Assembly (NCBI RefSeq): GCF_020085105.1
Contig: NC_058055.1
Span: forward strand, 19,707,822-19,771,821
Source: Siniperca chuatsi
Lineage: Eukaryota > Chordata > Actinopteri > Centrarchiformes > Sinipercidae
Direction: 5' to 3'
Length of the DNA: 64,000 nucleotides
Position numbers and translations under genes: made by a program. The notes below the pieces were generated by a model, which was given only the letters and a program-made list of their open reading frames with translations, had not been told where the DNA came from and made no database searches. This document shows positions 18,106 to 31,347 of this stretch, in pieces (the stretch's first letter is position 1; each line of letters begins with the position of its first letter).

Positions 18106-19097
18106 TGACATCCTGACACTTTGGCTTGCTTACACATTTGCACAAAAGCCCTAAGGATGAGTACTGACTTCATAGTTGAGGATCAAGTATTCATTCAAAT
18201 ACTGCAATTATATACATTACAACCACACCTTAGTCAAATCTGTGCAATAGGACCAAACCTGGTTAGTCAGGGTGTGCACTTCCTGAAAAAATCGCATAAC
18301 TGTACAGTTATAGCCAGGGGTAGAACTGTACAGTTAATTAGTCTTGTTTCCCCTACCAATAAAAAACAACTATTCTTCTTATTTAAGAAGATATTCAAAT
18401 TGCAACAAGATAATGTAAAAGGCACTGATAGTTTAAGGGTTTCTTAACCATTAACATTAAAATTTCTTTTTGAGATGATGGAGCTACTTATTACTGTATT
18501 TATTCTGAGGATCTGATGTGTTCTATATATTTCCTTGTTCTGACTATATTTTGCTAGTTTTTTTGTTTGTTTGTTTCGTTTTGTTTAACACTTCGGCAAC
18601 ATATGTTTATTTAGGGAGGCAGGTATTGAGGAGTTGTTGTTTTTTTACCTAGAGCAAGAGAGGCAGTATGGCCAAGAACTCTTTGTTCTCTGTTAGGTTG
18701 TTTGCCTGTGAAGAAATAAAAACACAGAGAAACGCAAACTCCTTCATGGACAATGCACCTTTTTTGTCTGCGCACAATTCATCCTAAGGTGCATCAAATG
18801 GCCTTTTGATTTCAAGTTTGTTTGATTCTGATTATGGAAATATATCCAATACAGTTGGTGTCCTTTTTTTTACCCCTACACAGCACGGGGCGGTGGCTCG
18901 TGGCTGGATTGTAGGCTTGCAGGGAGTCATGTCACAGCACAGTTTGTTTTGTTTTTTTGTTGTTGTTTTTTTTACTCCGCTTACGTTGTAGGAAACAAAA
19001 CATGATTTAACGTTCAGGAAATATGACTGAGTAGGACACAGTTGCAGGAAGTCGGTCGATAGAACAGTAGTCCGTGAAAGAAAAGGATCCTTTGACT

Positions 19098-22000
19098 ATG
19101 AAGAATTATGCTGACACCGTCGCTTTCCTGGGTCCATGGGGACGTTTCCAGCAGGTTGTATTCTTCCTGCTCTGTGCCAGCATCATGCCCAATGGGTTTG
19201 GTGCTTTTACGCTCGTTTTCCTGACTGACGTACCAAGTCACCACTGCATTGTTCCTGACGTCAATCTAACCGAGGACTGGCATAAAATCATCATACCAGT
19301 AAAGGTGAGAGTGCCAGAGCGCCTTCCGTAAGATGCAGGCTAGTCACAGCACTAACTTGCCTGTGAATGAAGTTTATAGACACAAATATGGAGCCAACCC
19401 GAAAAAGAAATGACTACAGTGTTTCTGTTATTATACGTTTCCTTAGAATAATGAAACGTCGTGTGAGCGCTTATTCTGATTGCGGTTGTTAGGGTTAGTG
19501 AAGCCAGATAACGAAAAGAGATCCGGGGTATGTTGGACTTGCTTCGTAGTATAGGCCCCTGCTCAATACAGTGAGAATTTTAAAGCCATGAAAGCTAATA
19601 TTTCGCTCGTGGTTTGTATAAGTTATTAAAGTTTGGATGAAAGCCTACAGTGTTGTTAAAATCGACATTTTTTTCTGCAGCTGCTGTATAAAGTCAGCTC
19701 CTCACATGGGCTGAGGAAGGGGTATGGCTACATTCCACGGTTATATGTGAAGGTATAGAAAGGTACAGGTACTTTAAGAACACAGTTCTTAACACCATAT
19801 ACCCTAGTTGCATCACAGTTTAAAGACTTTGCCTTACACAGTATGACACAACACAAAAGTTCACTGAAAAAGAAATGTTACTATGTCAAAAAACTTTGAA
19901 ATGACTGCAGACTGTACAAAACTCAGCTGCTAGGCTTTTAACCAGGACCAAGAGGTACGACCACATCACACCTGTTTTAGCCTCTTTACATTGGCTCCCT
20001 GTTTGTTTTAGGATTGATTTTAATCTTTAATCTTGTTGATTACTTTTAAGGCTCTTCATGGCCTGGCTCCAGATTATATTTTAGACCTTGTAATCCCTTA
20101 TGAACCTTCATGTAGTTTGAGATCTTCAGGCAGGGGTCTTCTGTCTGTTCCTGAGTCCAGGATGAAAACTAAGGGGGACAGAGTTTTTGCTATCACTGCC
20201 CCGAGGCTCTGGAACAACATGCCTGAAGAAATTGTCTGAGTCAGTGTCTTCTTTTAAGTCTCTTGTCAAAACACATTTTTATCGGAAAGCATATCCTGAT
20301 TTTACCTGAACTGGCTGTTTATTTTATTGCTTTTGTGTATTTTATTTCTTTATATTTCATCATTCAATGTGGTATTTTATTTCTCTTGTTGTGAAGCAAT
20401 TTGTACTTTGTTTTGATAAGTGCTCTATAAATAAAGTTTTATCATTATTATTATTTATTACTAATAACACTAATAAAGTTTGTGTCATTGTGACTGAGGT
20501 GGTGAATGGGAAACAGGAGCTGAGCAAGTGCAGCAGATACAGGCTGGATGTGGTCAGAAATCTCTCTGCTCAGGGATTCATTCCTGGCAGAGACGTCAAC
20601 CTCACTGACCTGGAGCAGGAGGGCTGTGTGGACGGGTGGAGCTACAGCAGAGACATCTACCAATCCACCATAGTCTCTGAAGTGAGTGTGTGTGTGTGTC
20701 TGTCCAAGTGTCCAAGACAGAATGAGCTTGCTGTCATATTCTGTTGTCACTGTCACTGCACTGTCTTCTCAGTCTCCCTCCTCTTCCTTATTCCCAATCT
20801 CCCTAGTCTATTTGGGTACTGTCTCTGTATGTACACCACATCACCCCCATTCCTGCCTGTGTATGTATTTTATTTGCCTTTCTGCAGTGTGTTTATTTAA
20901 GTCAGGGTTTTTTCTCTGCAGCACTTGGATGTGTCTAAAACCTTTGTTCAGTACTTACTGAAATGTAAAGGGAGTCTCTCATTTTCTAGGATCAAAATGC
21001 CATAATTATGCCAGTGCACCGCACACAGCACTGTGAACACAGCTACAATCAGTCAGCAAATATGACCAATGCTTGCTCATTATCTTACCTATGAAGAGAA
21101 TCCCTTCACAAGCAAATGTAAGCATTGTTATAGCTTTATGTTTAACAGTTTGTTCTTATTTATTTGACTTTTTACACTATAGACTTCCACTTAGAGTGTT
21201 GCTGATATATCATCATGCACTGCCTTCACATTGTGAGGCAAGTCATTATTTGCAAATGTTCATTAACTTTAAAATCCAGTGTGCTGTGTAGGGATTTACT
21301 TCTAGCACAACAAAGAAGACACACGCTTTGACAATTCGTTTTAGCTGCTGCAGCTTGTCTTTTTAATCCAGCCTGCTTTTCCAGCCTGGCCAGTCAGGCA
21401 TTTTTGTCTTCATATTTGCTTGTGTTTCTGTCACATGAATAGTATTTGCCAGGGCTTGAAGAGGAAATGCAACTCTGGTGTTTCTGTTGTCTCTGTTTTC
21501 ACTTTAGGAGTATTTACATACAAGACAACACAAAAGAGGTTCCACAGATGTTTGTGTAACAAAATGTATAGTCTCACATTTGTAGCATGGTGCTAATGGG
21601 ACACTAAATGGAAAATACTGCTAAAGGTGCAAATACAGTACTAATGAAGAAGTAATTTCCTCTGTAAACAAATTAAGTGACATACTGACTAAACAAACTA
21701 ATAACAAACTCCATTTTGCAGCTTGCAAATCCCACATACACTTAAAATAATCACTGGGCTGAGAGGTTGGCAAGTCAGAAAGATTGTTGTTGAAAGACGT
21801 TTTGTTGGTTTTCGTCATTTTGTGGGATTTGTTAACAATAAAAAGAAAGTATAAAATAATGCCAGCCTCATCATTGAAACAATCAGACCAGATCAAGTAC
21901 CCCCGAAGAGAAAGGACGTATGAATAAGTGTCATATAGAATAAGCAGCAGAGAGCACATAACAAATGCATTAAATCAATAAATCATTCCATAGTTAATGT

Positions 22001-25000
22001 ATTTCATTGTGTAATTGTTATTGTATGGATATTCCAGTTTGACCTGGTGTGCAGTGAGCAGTGGAAGCAGCCATTCACCTCCACAGTTTTCTTCCTGGGA
22101 GTTCTTTTTGGATCCTTCTTCTCAGGACAGCTCTCAGACAGGTAGTGAAAACACCAGCTCCATGTGATATACTGTATATAGAAGATATACAGTTCTTTTA
22201 AAGTTTTTAAAAGGGTTAAGTTTCTTTTTTAAATACCCTATATACTGTATAGTAGTTACTGACACTACACCACTCATTTCAGGTGTTGTTGGACCTCCTA
22301 TTAGTTCATTGACACTTGATTTTATGCAGGGGAAAAACAGTGTTTTCAAAAAAAAATAAGCACACTAGTAAGCACTTATCCTTATAATAGTCAAAAATGG
22401 AACTACTAAAATTCTTTTGCAGAGATGTTTAGCATTGCATTACACTGACAGTGTACTCCCTCATTCATCCAGGAGTGTTCCATCGTAGAAAAAATTTCAG
22501 TCATAGTCATCTGGACACTGTTTTCAGAATCAAGAAGTCATTCCCAATTGAGAATGACTTCCGGATGGGAGCCGAAACGTCTTGATTCTGAAAACAGTGT
22601 CCAGATGACTACTACTGAAACCTTTTCTACATTGCATTACACTGTTAAGAACCCCCATTATGTTGCCTTTTGTGTTGTTATTCTCATTAATTACCAGATT
22701 ATGTAACAGACCTATTCCAATGTGAGGGTTCATAGTGCTATATAATGTGGCGTTATATAACGTACGTTACGTTAAGTGGTCAGAATCGACCTCAGAATCT
22801 GAGTGCTTCTTCCATCACTGACGATATACCTTATACTTTATTTAGCCTTAGACTACTGTATAACATTTGGTGGACATTTTTATCCAAGTAATTTTAAAGA
22901 GCATTCAATATGTTTGAGTAGAGCATGAGCATCTGCTGATCAGATCTCCAACCCCTTAAGTGTAGAAGAAAAACAATTGTCCTTTATGTTCAGTATATTG
23001 TATGTACTTATTATACTTGTGTATTTTTCTCTTTTTTTACTTGATTTATTCAACTTCTCTCTATAGATTTGGAAGGAAACCAGTTCTTTTTGTAACCATC
23101 GCAGTTCAGATGGTTTTTACCTTTGTCCAAGTCTTCTCTGCCTCATGGACTATGTTCACCATCTTCCTCTTCATCAGTGGTTTGGGACAGATGTCCAACT
23201 TTGTAGCGGCTTTAGTGCTGGGTACATATAAACATAACAATTTATAAATACTGCCACAATAACTTTGCACCACAACTATAGATAGTGCAGATAACTAAGT
23301 TTGGTAATAATATAACCAAATTTCCCTCTCTTTGTATTTCTTTATATGTGTGTGCAGGTGCTGAGACCTTGACTGGCAATGTGCGAGTCCTTTACTCATC
23401 CATGGGCACATGTTTAGGCTTTGCCGCTGGCTACATGATGCTGCCTCTCTTCGCTTACTTTTTAAGAGACTGGAAATCTCTCCTGTTGGCTTTGTCTGTG
23501 CCTGGTCTGCTCTACTTGCCCCTCTGGTGGTGGGTTGCACTCACTACAAGAAAGCTTACCATGAATTACCATACATTTCATGGGGGTATTTGTCATAATG
23601 ACAAATCTTTACCCTGTCAGTAAAGCCTTGACTGTGTTAAGAATGGTAGATTGATTTAAAGACGTACTTAATAATTGGTCAAGACTATGTTTTCTGAAAA
23701 AAAACTTAAGTCATACCCAAGTGAAATGCTCTCTGTGTTGTTCTAAAACTCAACTTCAGTGAAGTTTACAAATCAGAGGCTGTACTTGTTTTACATCTTT
23801 TCATACCTTAGTAAGTCTGTCTGCTGTTGTATACTGAGGCAGGTTCATCCCCGAGTCTCCTCGGTGGCTGCTCTCTCAGGGAAGAGTGGAGGAGGCCGAG
23901 GCCATAGTGAGAAAGGCTGCTAAGTGGAACAAAGTTCAGGCTCCAGGGGTCATCTTTCAAGATTACAGTGTAAGTTGACTTTGACTTCAATCATGCAGGA
24001 CTAAACACAGCTCAGCCCCCTCAAAGACACACAGTGAACAATGAGTCTGGGATACTGTGAAAAAAAATCCAAGACCTAATGTATAGTTAACAGCAAAAAC
24101 TAGAAATCTGTTAAGGACATGATTCCTTTGTCAAAAATCATTTTAGGGAAGGAAAAATAAGACATCTCCTTTACAATGTATTTCTTGCCCATATCAAGAG
24201 AAAAGTGAAAAAACATGCTATCAACAAGAAATGTTATTTAGGAAGGAAAAGGGAAATGAATGAACATAATCCTGGAGGGAACTTTTAAGGGCATCACTCA
24301 TTTTTGAACAGGAAGCTCCCTGTAAATTCTGTTAATGCTGATGCCTGTTGTTGGCACTCACTACAAAACAATTATCTGATGTTGTCACTGTCAGGTATTT
24401 TGTATTAAACAAAAGCAAAACACCCAGGACATACTGGAGGTTATTAATGTCACTGAAATAATCCAGTCATTTCAAAAGCAAATTCTTGTATTTTGTTGAT
24501 GAAAATGTATTGTTATCACATCCAAATTAACCCTTTAATTTGACCTCAGGTTAAACAGTTTGCACATTATAAGGAAAAATAAAAATCGGTCAAAATAGAT
24601 TTAAAAAAAGACATTCTCAGTCATGTTTTTACGACATCTTATAGTTCGTGGATTGGCTTTTAATATTTTATAAAACATGTAAAAACATCATGAGAGGACA
24701 TCATCTAGCATCAGAATATTATGGACACATTTATGTCTGAAAATCGCTTGTTTATTGGTATTTTCATTGGGGTTTTTTTTAAACATTCCTAGTTGCTAAG
24801 TTTTTGTATCTTGCAGGTTAATAAGACAAAGACACACTCTAAAGAACACCACAATGTCCTCGACCTGCTGAGGAACAGCAACATCAGAATCACAACACTC
24901 ATTCTCTGCTTGGTGTCGTGAGTAAACACAATGAGATTGTTCTGCATTATTAACGGTTAATGGCTTAGAGGGCTCATCGCACTAGAAGTTAAGAAAACAA

Positions 25001-28000
25001 ATGGATAAAACACAATTACACAAAGAGAAAATCTTCACCAATTTGACAACATATACGTGTTATACAGGAACACACTGCAAATGCAGAAAACACAGGCAAA
25101 TACAGATGAATCTCTGCAAGTTGGTTCTACTGTCTCCACCTTAAATTTCCTGAATAAAATCATTTGTTAGTATCCCGAGTGAAATTCAGGACTGCTTATC
25201 TGACTCTTATCTGTAAACTACTGGCATCTCCAAAGATTCTGTATTAGGCTCTCTTTTGTATAGTTTCTTTATAAATAACACATATTTAGCATGTCCTCAG
25301 TTTAAAAATTCATAACATAAATGTATACATGTATATGATGCAGTTGTAGGAAACAAGAAAAACCTTGTCTCACATGCACGCAGCGATTCTCTCACTCCTA
25401 AGCTATTGCCTACCAAGCTGGTCACAAACTGTTGCAATGCTACAGCCAGTTCACACACTTCATAAACAAACACTCTGTAACAACCCAAATTACTATCACC
25501 AGAGATATTATTTTTTCCGAATGGAAAGCTTTAAGCTATATATGTACTTGTGTGTTACATTAAAACACTTGTGCATGGGATGGCTCCTTCTTTGAGCCAG
25601 TTTAATGGACAGCACCTACAGGAAAACAAGGTCAATTGCTAGAAGTAATTGCATTGTCACATTCAGACGCAGTCAAATTGGATGATCCGCCTTTTCTGCG
25701 GGAGCAGTAAACCTCTGGAATATTCTACCAATATGGAAATAAAGATCTGTACTGCATAGAGAACATTTAAAATTCATCTTCAAGTATGATTCAAATTTGT
25801 TCAAATCTGTATTAATGAATGGACTTTTTTCTAGATTCACTTGAATATATTTACACAATGGTCATGATTTGCCACCGCAGTTAAACTATGTCATTAAATG
25901 CTATTTTTATGCAGATTTCTATTCTAACATCTCTGCTCTATGTCTCTGTCTTTGTCTCGCCCAGGTTCACTATGACTACTGGATACTATAGCCTGTCCTT
26001 CAACACATCCCAGCTCCATGTTGACCCCTACATCAGTTGTTTCATCTCAGCAGCTATAGAGATTCCAGCATACATTTCCTGCTGGCTCGCTCTGCGATAC
26101 CTTCCACGACGACTGTCTGTCATCGGTACTTTGCTTCTTGGAGCAGTGCCACTGTACCTCATTCAACTGGTGCCTCAAAGTAAGCAGGAAGAAAATATGC
26201 TCTCATTAACAAGAGACTGAGAGTTCTCAGACTAAGGAGCAAATAATTTTTTAAAAAACAAACTATTTCCTCATCCTTTAGGTCTAACAAATATGTCTGT
26301 TGCACTGGAGATGCTGGGTAAATTTGGTATCACCATTGGTTCGTCCCTGATGTTTGCCTACACGGCAGAGCTTTACCCAACAGTGCTCAGGAACACAGCC
26401 ACAGGGATATGCACCACAGTCTCCAGAGTGGGAAGCTGCATTACACCATTTTTGTTACAGCTGAGTGAGTAAACTGGGTTAAGTTAATAAATATTACCCT
26501 TAATTTTACTTTTTATTTATTAAGTAGCTGCATCGATACACTGACATACCAACCAAGTTCAGTCTGGTCTATTTAATCTTATTTCACCAAGTTTGGAAGC
26601 CATGCACACCCTTAAATTCACTCATACTGTACATGCACACGCACACAGGACCCAGATTTTTCTCCCATCTAAACTTCCCCTTCTCCTTTTTTAGGTCTTT
26701 ACTTTAAGTACCTTCCTTATATTATATTGGGGACTCTGGCTGTTGTGTCTGCCTTTGCTGCTGTCTTCCTTCCAGAGAGTTTTGGACGACCTCTACCTGA
26801 AACGATTCAACAGATGCATAAGAGAGAAAGGTGGGCTGCTTAAGAATTACACCTTTTTATGAAGCGTCTCCTGTGCCAAACAAATTTTTATATACTAAGT
26901 CATAATAGATGGTTGATATATTTAATAACTACAGGTTATCTAAGAAGTGATAAACTGAATTCATATTTTAAAGCAATCTTAATTTTATGTTCTGTTACAC
27001 TGCTGAATGTGTTCCTATTTATTTAGCATCCCAAATTAATTTGATTGTATACAGACCATTTAGAACTTTGAGTTGCGCTTATTGGCACAATAGAATATTG
27101 ATTAGCTTATTAATGAAACTGTTTACACACAGCTTGCAATTATATTTGTACAGTATAAGTCCCATAATACACACAGTATTTTAAAAAATATCAAAGCACA
27201 GTAAAAACAAATCAGCTACATGGACTTTATTTCATATTTAGTGCGTCCCACTAGTTACATATCTTTAAATTAAAGAGAGTAAGGCTGACAAATTAATTTT
27301 GAGATGGAATATGATAAGAAGACATATTGGTAAATGAAGTATGAAAAATAGAATTTAAAAGCCTGTAAACAGATAATTTTCCAATTTTGTTTAAAAACAA
27401 AATCATAAACTGGAATTTGGCACATTTAATGATCATCATATATGTTTTTTAACTTACTTTTTAACTTGCACAGCATACATGCTAATTTAATTGATTCATT
27501 TTTTTTATTTCACAGGCAGCTGTTTTCAGTGGAAAAGCTTTAAAAACAGACTGTACACTACCTGCTCAGCACCAAACGGCACCAGAGTTAGCAACTAGCT
27601 GGTGAACATAGTGGAGAATTTAGCAGCTAAAGAGCCAGATATTTCCCTCAGGAGTTGTTAGAGACCAAAAACAGAGCTAAAAAGAGAGCTAATATTGGAC
27701 TTACATTCGCCAGGTGGCCAGAAACAGAACTCCAAATGAATGATAATGTTTGCTTACATGTTCCCCATATCAACTTAAAAGGTCATAATACAGTATGTCA
27801 GTGTTATGTTCGCAACTTCTTTGGGACCCCAATGCTGTGGGCACCAAACAATATGTGCTTTCTAAGTTCCACCTCAACAACAAACACCTCGATTTCTGTC
27901 ATAAAAATTCCTTTTCTTGGTCTTCCTCTTGGTTGTTGCCATGATTCACCATTAAAACCCAATGATCTGCAGGCTCATTTCTATGCATCAACATTGATGA

Positions 28001-28426
28001 GGTACTTTGCATTGACCATTTATGGTTGAATGTGGACGTGTAGAGGGCGAGATATGAGACTGATCTACGTGGACACATTTCCAGGTGGACTGTGATTTAT
28101 AAAGAGAATATAGACTGCAGGTGTGCAGTAGTCCTGTTTCCTCCCACTACAACATGTACAAAACATATTCTAAGTGGATGTGATAATGTGACACTAGTCA
28201 CTGTAGTGAATGCAGCTGCTTGTGATGATGATAATGAAGTTCATAGCAGCGAATAAATATTTATACTATTTCTCTTCTTAATTGTCCTATATTCTATGCA
28301 GAAGACTACAGCCAATAATGTTTTGTTTGTCTGTTTGTCTTTTCTCTTCCTAACAGAATAAAGTGTCCATGCATCGCTGGAAAAGAAACCCCAATACCTG
28401 TGGTACTCCTGGACAGTCCACTATGA
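19098..28426 (+). CDS. SLC22 organic cation/carnitine transporter-like (OCTN), copy B
   Basis: Eleven exons, all open and in phase, encode about 550 residues: 19098-19304, 20499-20681, 22038-22141, 23067-23221, 23358-23529, 23843-23969, 24817-24917, 25965-26179, 26282-26464, 26695-26830, 28357-28426. It is a 12-helix MFS carrier of the plasma membrane, expected to move carnitine or organic cations. Visible: TM1 ([13 protein letters not shown]), a large extracellular loop with cysteines and sequons (NLT, NLS, NLT), the MFS loop [22 protein letters not shown] after TM6, [12 protein letters not shown], and [13 protein letters not shown] after TM12. I chose the ATG at 19098 because it aligns with MKNYD/MGDYD in its paralogues. 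The tail DSPL fits a class I PDZ ligand. The Walker-like GTEILGKS of mammalian OCTNs reads GAETLTGN. Exon 7 ends LCLVS where C has LCLVW. Exon 1 is split by an intron that E and F lack. It may be slc22a4-, a5- or a21-like; orthology is not settled. Confidence 0.9.
19905..20455 (+). mobile_element. L2-type LINE 3' end (ORF2 C-terminus and tail)
   Basis: Reads, with frameshifts, [43 protein letters not shown] and [12 protein letters not shown], the end of ORF2 in fish L2-group LINEs, then a tail ending GCTCTATAAATAAAGTTTTA. It lies in intron 1 of copy B, only about 45 bases before exon 2, so it sits where branch-point sequences would be. Confidence 0.85.
22485..22630. mobile_element. Foldback palindrome (50-bp arms)
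   Basis: The left arm 22485-22534 and right arm 22581-22630 are inverted copies matching at 46 of 50 positions, around a 46-base centre that holds its own small palindrome (AAGTCATTC/GAATGACTT). The centre also contains GATGGGAGCCGAAACGTCTT, a motif seen in many fish repeats. A partial arm (TTCCATCGTAGAAAAGGTTT) recurs at about 29038-29072. It lies in intron 3 of copy B. Confidence 0.8.
27515..27770 (+). repeat. Dispersed repeat family X, copy 1
   Basis: Shared order with 49690-50095: CAGCTGTTTTCA, ACTGTACACTACCTGC, CAGCACCAAAC, AAAGAGCCA, CTCAGGAGTT, AGAGCTAA, AATATTGGACTTA, then CAAGTGGC/CAGGTGGCC AGAAACA. It is a non-coding, short DNA-transposon-like family. It lies in intron 10 of copy B. 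Confidence 0.65.
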
Positions 28427-28843
28427 TTATCTAGTACTTTACTGATGTAGGTGATATGTTGATATGTATATTGAGTATAATTACTACTGTTTACATTTCT
28501 TAATATAAGATTTTTTGTTTTGTTTTTAAGTTTAGTAAGTTATTCGTCAAAAATGAACCTATAGTATCATTTTAATACATAATACAATACATAAAAGAAC
28601 TCTTCACTTCTCTAAGACATCAGAATGTGAAATTGAAATAGTGGAATTAAATTCTGAGTTATACATGTGGCCATTTTGAAGTGATTTTTTTTTTTTTTTG
28701 CTCTGTTTTTTTTCTCATTTAGACATTTGCATACACATTTACTGAACGTCTTGACTGGCCGATGATGAATACAAAAGTTCCCAGGGTTGGACCGACATAT
28801 TCCACATTATTGAAAAATATACACCAATGTAAAACTGTATAAA

Positions 28844-28849
28844 AATAAA
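28844..28849 (+). terminator. Candidate polyadenylation signal of copy B
   Basis: AATAAA about 420 bases past the copy B stop codon. Another occurs near 28940. The choice is not resolvable here. Confidence 0.35.
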
Positions 28850-29272
28850 AACAATGACAGTTATAAAGTGAGATGTGCCCATCCCCCATCCCCTTTATTA
28901 TCTGGAATAGGTATAAGGCACAATGTATAGAATGTCTAGAAATAAAGATATAAAACTAAAGATGTAGCTATTGCCATGAAGTCAGGTATCATTTTCCGTG
29001 TCAAGGGCAGAGTTAGAATGCATATCATGCCATGTGTTCCATCGTAGAAAAGGTTTCAGTCATAGTCATCAGAAAAGACCCAGACTAAATACCCTAGGGG
29101 AGGTAAGACAACGAGACACAGGTGCAAACAATAAAGGGAGGACCAACAATTAAAACTGGAGGGAAAACACAGACAGGAAGTAAAAACACAAGACACACAA
29201 GGGAAGAAGAATACTACCAAAATAAACCAGGAAGTGATAACACCTAAACTACCACACTATGTTGTTTGGATG

Positions 29273-30785
29273 TTATGAAAGTATGTCAAAAGTCTTATAG
29301 AATTTCCTCTCAGAGCCACTGACTGAGAAGCTTATCATCTCCAATTTAAGGCAGGACATTATGTCTCGAAGCCACTGACTAAGTGTGGGTGGGGCAGCAT
29401 CCTTCCATTTAAGCATGACTGCGCGTCTGGTCAAGAGTGAGGCAAAGGTGACCATGCGGCGCTCGGCAGATGTCAGATGAGGATCGTCTCCATTAGTAAT
29501 GCCAAACAGAGCTACCAGATGGTCCGGGTCTAGATTCTGCTTTAAGATGTTAGATAGGGAATGAAAGACATCTTTCAATTCAATCAATTTTGTAAGTGAG
29601 GGCACAGCCAGTACATGTGGATAAGGGTAGCATCATTGTTTTTGCATTTACCGCAAGTGGGGGTGATATCAGGATAGATGCTAGACAATTTAACCGTGGA
29701 CATGTGGGCCCTATGAACTACCTTCAATTGCACTAGGCAGTGTCTTGCACAGAGCAAGGATTTGTATATTGATGTGAGGATGGAATCCCATTGGTCAGCA
29801 GATAGTGTATGCCCCAAATCATGTTCCCAAGCTGTTTTAATCCTGTCCAGAGGTGGACATGTCAGCATGGAAATTTTTCTATACAATGTTGGCAATGCAC
29901 CTTTTAGATAGTGGGTCAAATGAGAGAAATGTGTTAACAGAGTTATTGTCAGGTTCTTCACAAAAGAAGAAGGGAGAAGTCTGTAGCCAAAGGTCCTCCT
30001 GAACTGGGCCCACACTCTCAGGGTATGGCACACAAATGGGTTGTCTATTGATTTAGTCAGCAAGTGGCTAAGCAGTAAACCAAGGAGTGCTGGAAGCAAA
30101 ATGTCCTGGCATGAATTCAGCTCCAGAGATGTCTAATCTGGGTAGAAGGTAGAAGTGGTTCCAAAAGGCAACACAACAAATGTTAGCAGCCCAATAATAG
30201 TGGTGGATATCAGGGAGCCCCATGCCCCCATCTCATTTGAGTCTCTTAAGTAGGATTTTGCTTACTTGCAGCTTCTTATTTTGCCATAGATATGAGGAGA
30301 TAATTGAGTCTAATGAAACAAAAAAATATTTTGGAATGAACACTGGTACACTCTAAAATAAATATGTAAATTTGGGGAGTATATTCATTTTTATAGAGTT
30401 GTCCCCTTTTACACTGTCCCCGGCAAACAGTGGGGGACAGTAAAAGTGGACCACTGCAGTGGCAGTGTTTTAACCTGATTTAACCTGCAGGTTTGCCTTG
30501 TATCCTGATAGGGATCCAAACTGGTTAAGCAGAGAGAGTGCATTGATGATATGGCTAGGGCTATTTCTGCTTGGGTTAGAGGTGCTTCTAGTTTCTCCAC
30601 CAAGTCTGGGGGAATAGTTTAGATGGGCAGAAGATCAAGAAAGGATTTCATCGCCATCAAACTGGGAGGAGTATAGCTGGGAGTAGAAATCTTTAAACGT
30701 ATCACTGATTTTAATGGGCTCTAAAGTGATATCTCCACTTTCTGTATGAATACTTGTTATAAGTTGCTTAGCCCTTAATGGAAAA
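29273..30785 (-). mobile_element. L1/Tx1-type LINE fragment with internal deletion
   Basis: The minus strand reads, from 30785 down: HTESGDITLEPIKISDTFKD and FYSQLY (linker before RT), EAPLTQAEIALAISSMHS (RT start, 30600-30530), then past a gap a block at 30300-30110 (SSYLWQNKK, DGGMGLPDIHHYYWAANI), then 30099-29273 (WEHDLGHTLSADQWDSIL, CARHCLVQLKVVHRAH, CGKCKNNDATLIHMYWLCP, DHLVALFGITNGDD). The RT catalytic core is missing between about 30500 and 30340, so the copy is dead. It lies between copies B and C. Confidence 0.85.
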
Positions 30786-31347
30786 AACACACAAAATGCT
30801 CATTAGATGGCTGTTAATAAATGTTCCAGTAGTCAAAAGTTGTAAGGTTCATGTTTGTTCTGGGAACCCAACATAAGTTTTTGCATCCGAAATTTGTAGC
30901 TTTTTATTACCTGTGTAATCTATAACCTACAAGGAAAAAAACCCACAACTTTCATACTGGATGTGACACAAAAGCCCTGCTAGAGTCAAGTTATTTTTTG
31001 GCATTTGTCTAGACAGAAACACATGTTTCTATTACAGCTAGCATAAGGGTGATTTCTTTACTGTTTATACATTTTTGCAGCTACAGTATGGCTATAATAT
31101 TGGAGATGAGTGTTTCTTGGCCCTATTCCTAGTTCACAGTAGTAAACAGCAGTCCTGAGTGGCCTTTGAAGAATTTCTTGAGTAATGAGTAATAAAACAC
31201 TGTAACCCTGCCTTTTAACTTGTGCTTTGGCATCTGGTGCAGGGCGTGGCTAACGGGCAGGTGAGGTGAAGGCAGACCATTCTGTTTTCACTTTTGCAGT
31301 AGAAAATGTAGATAAAGACTGGAGGGCACAGTTTGGATTAGGAGACT

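Noticed and set aside
19098-28426. Copy B considered as a second pseudogene because of the Trp-to-Ser change and shorter exon 6
   Set aside because: All eleven exons are open, every junction is GT-AG and in phase, and the length is normal, so it is best read as a working gene.
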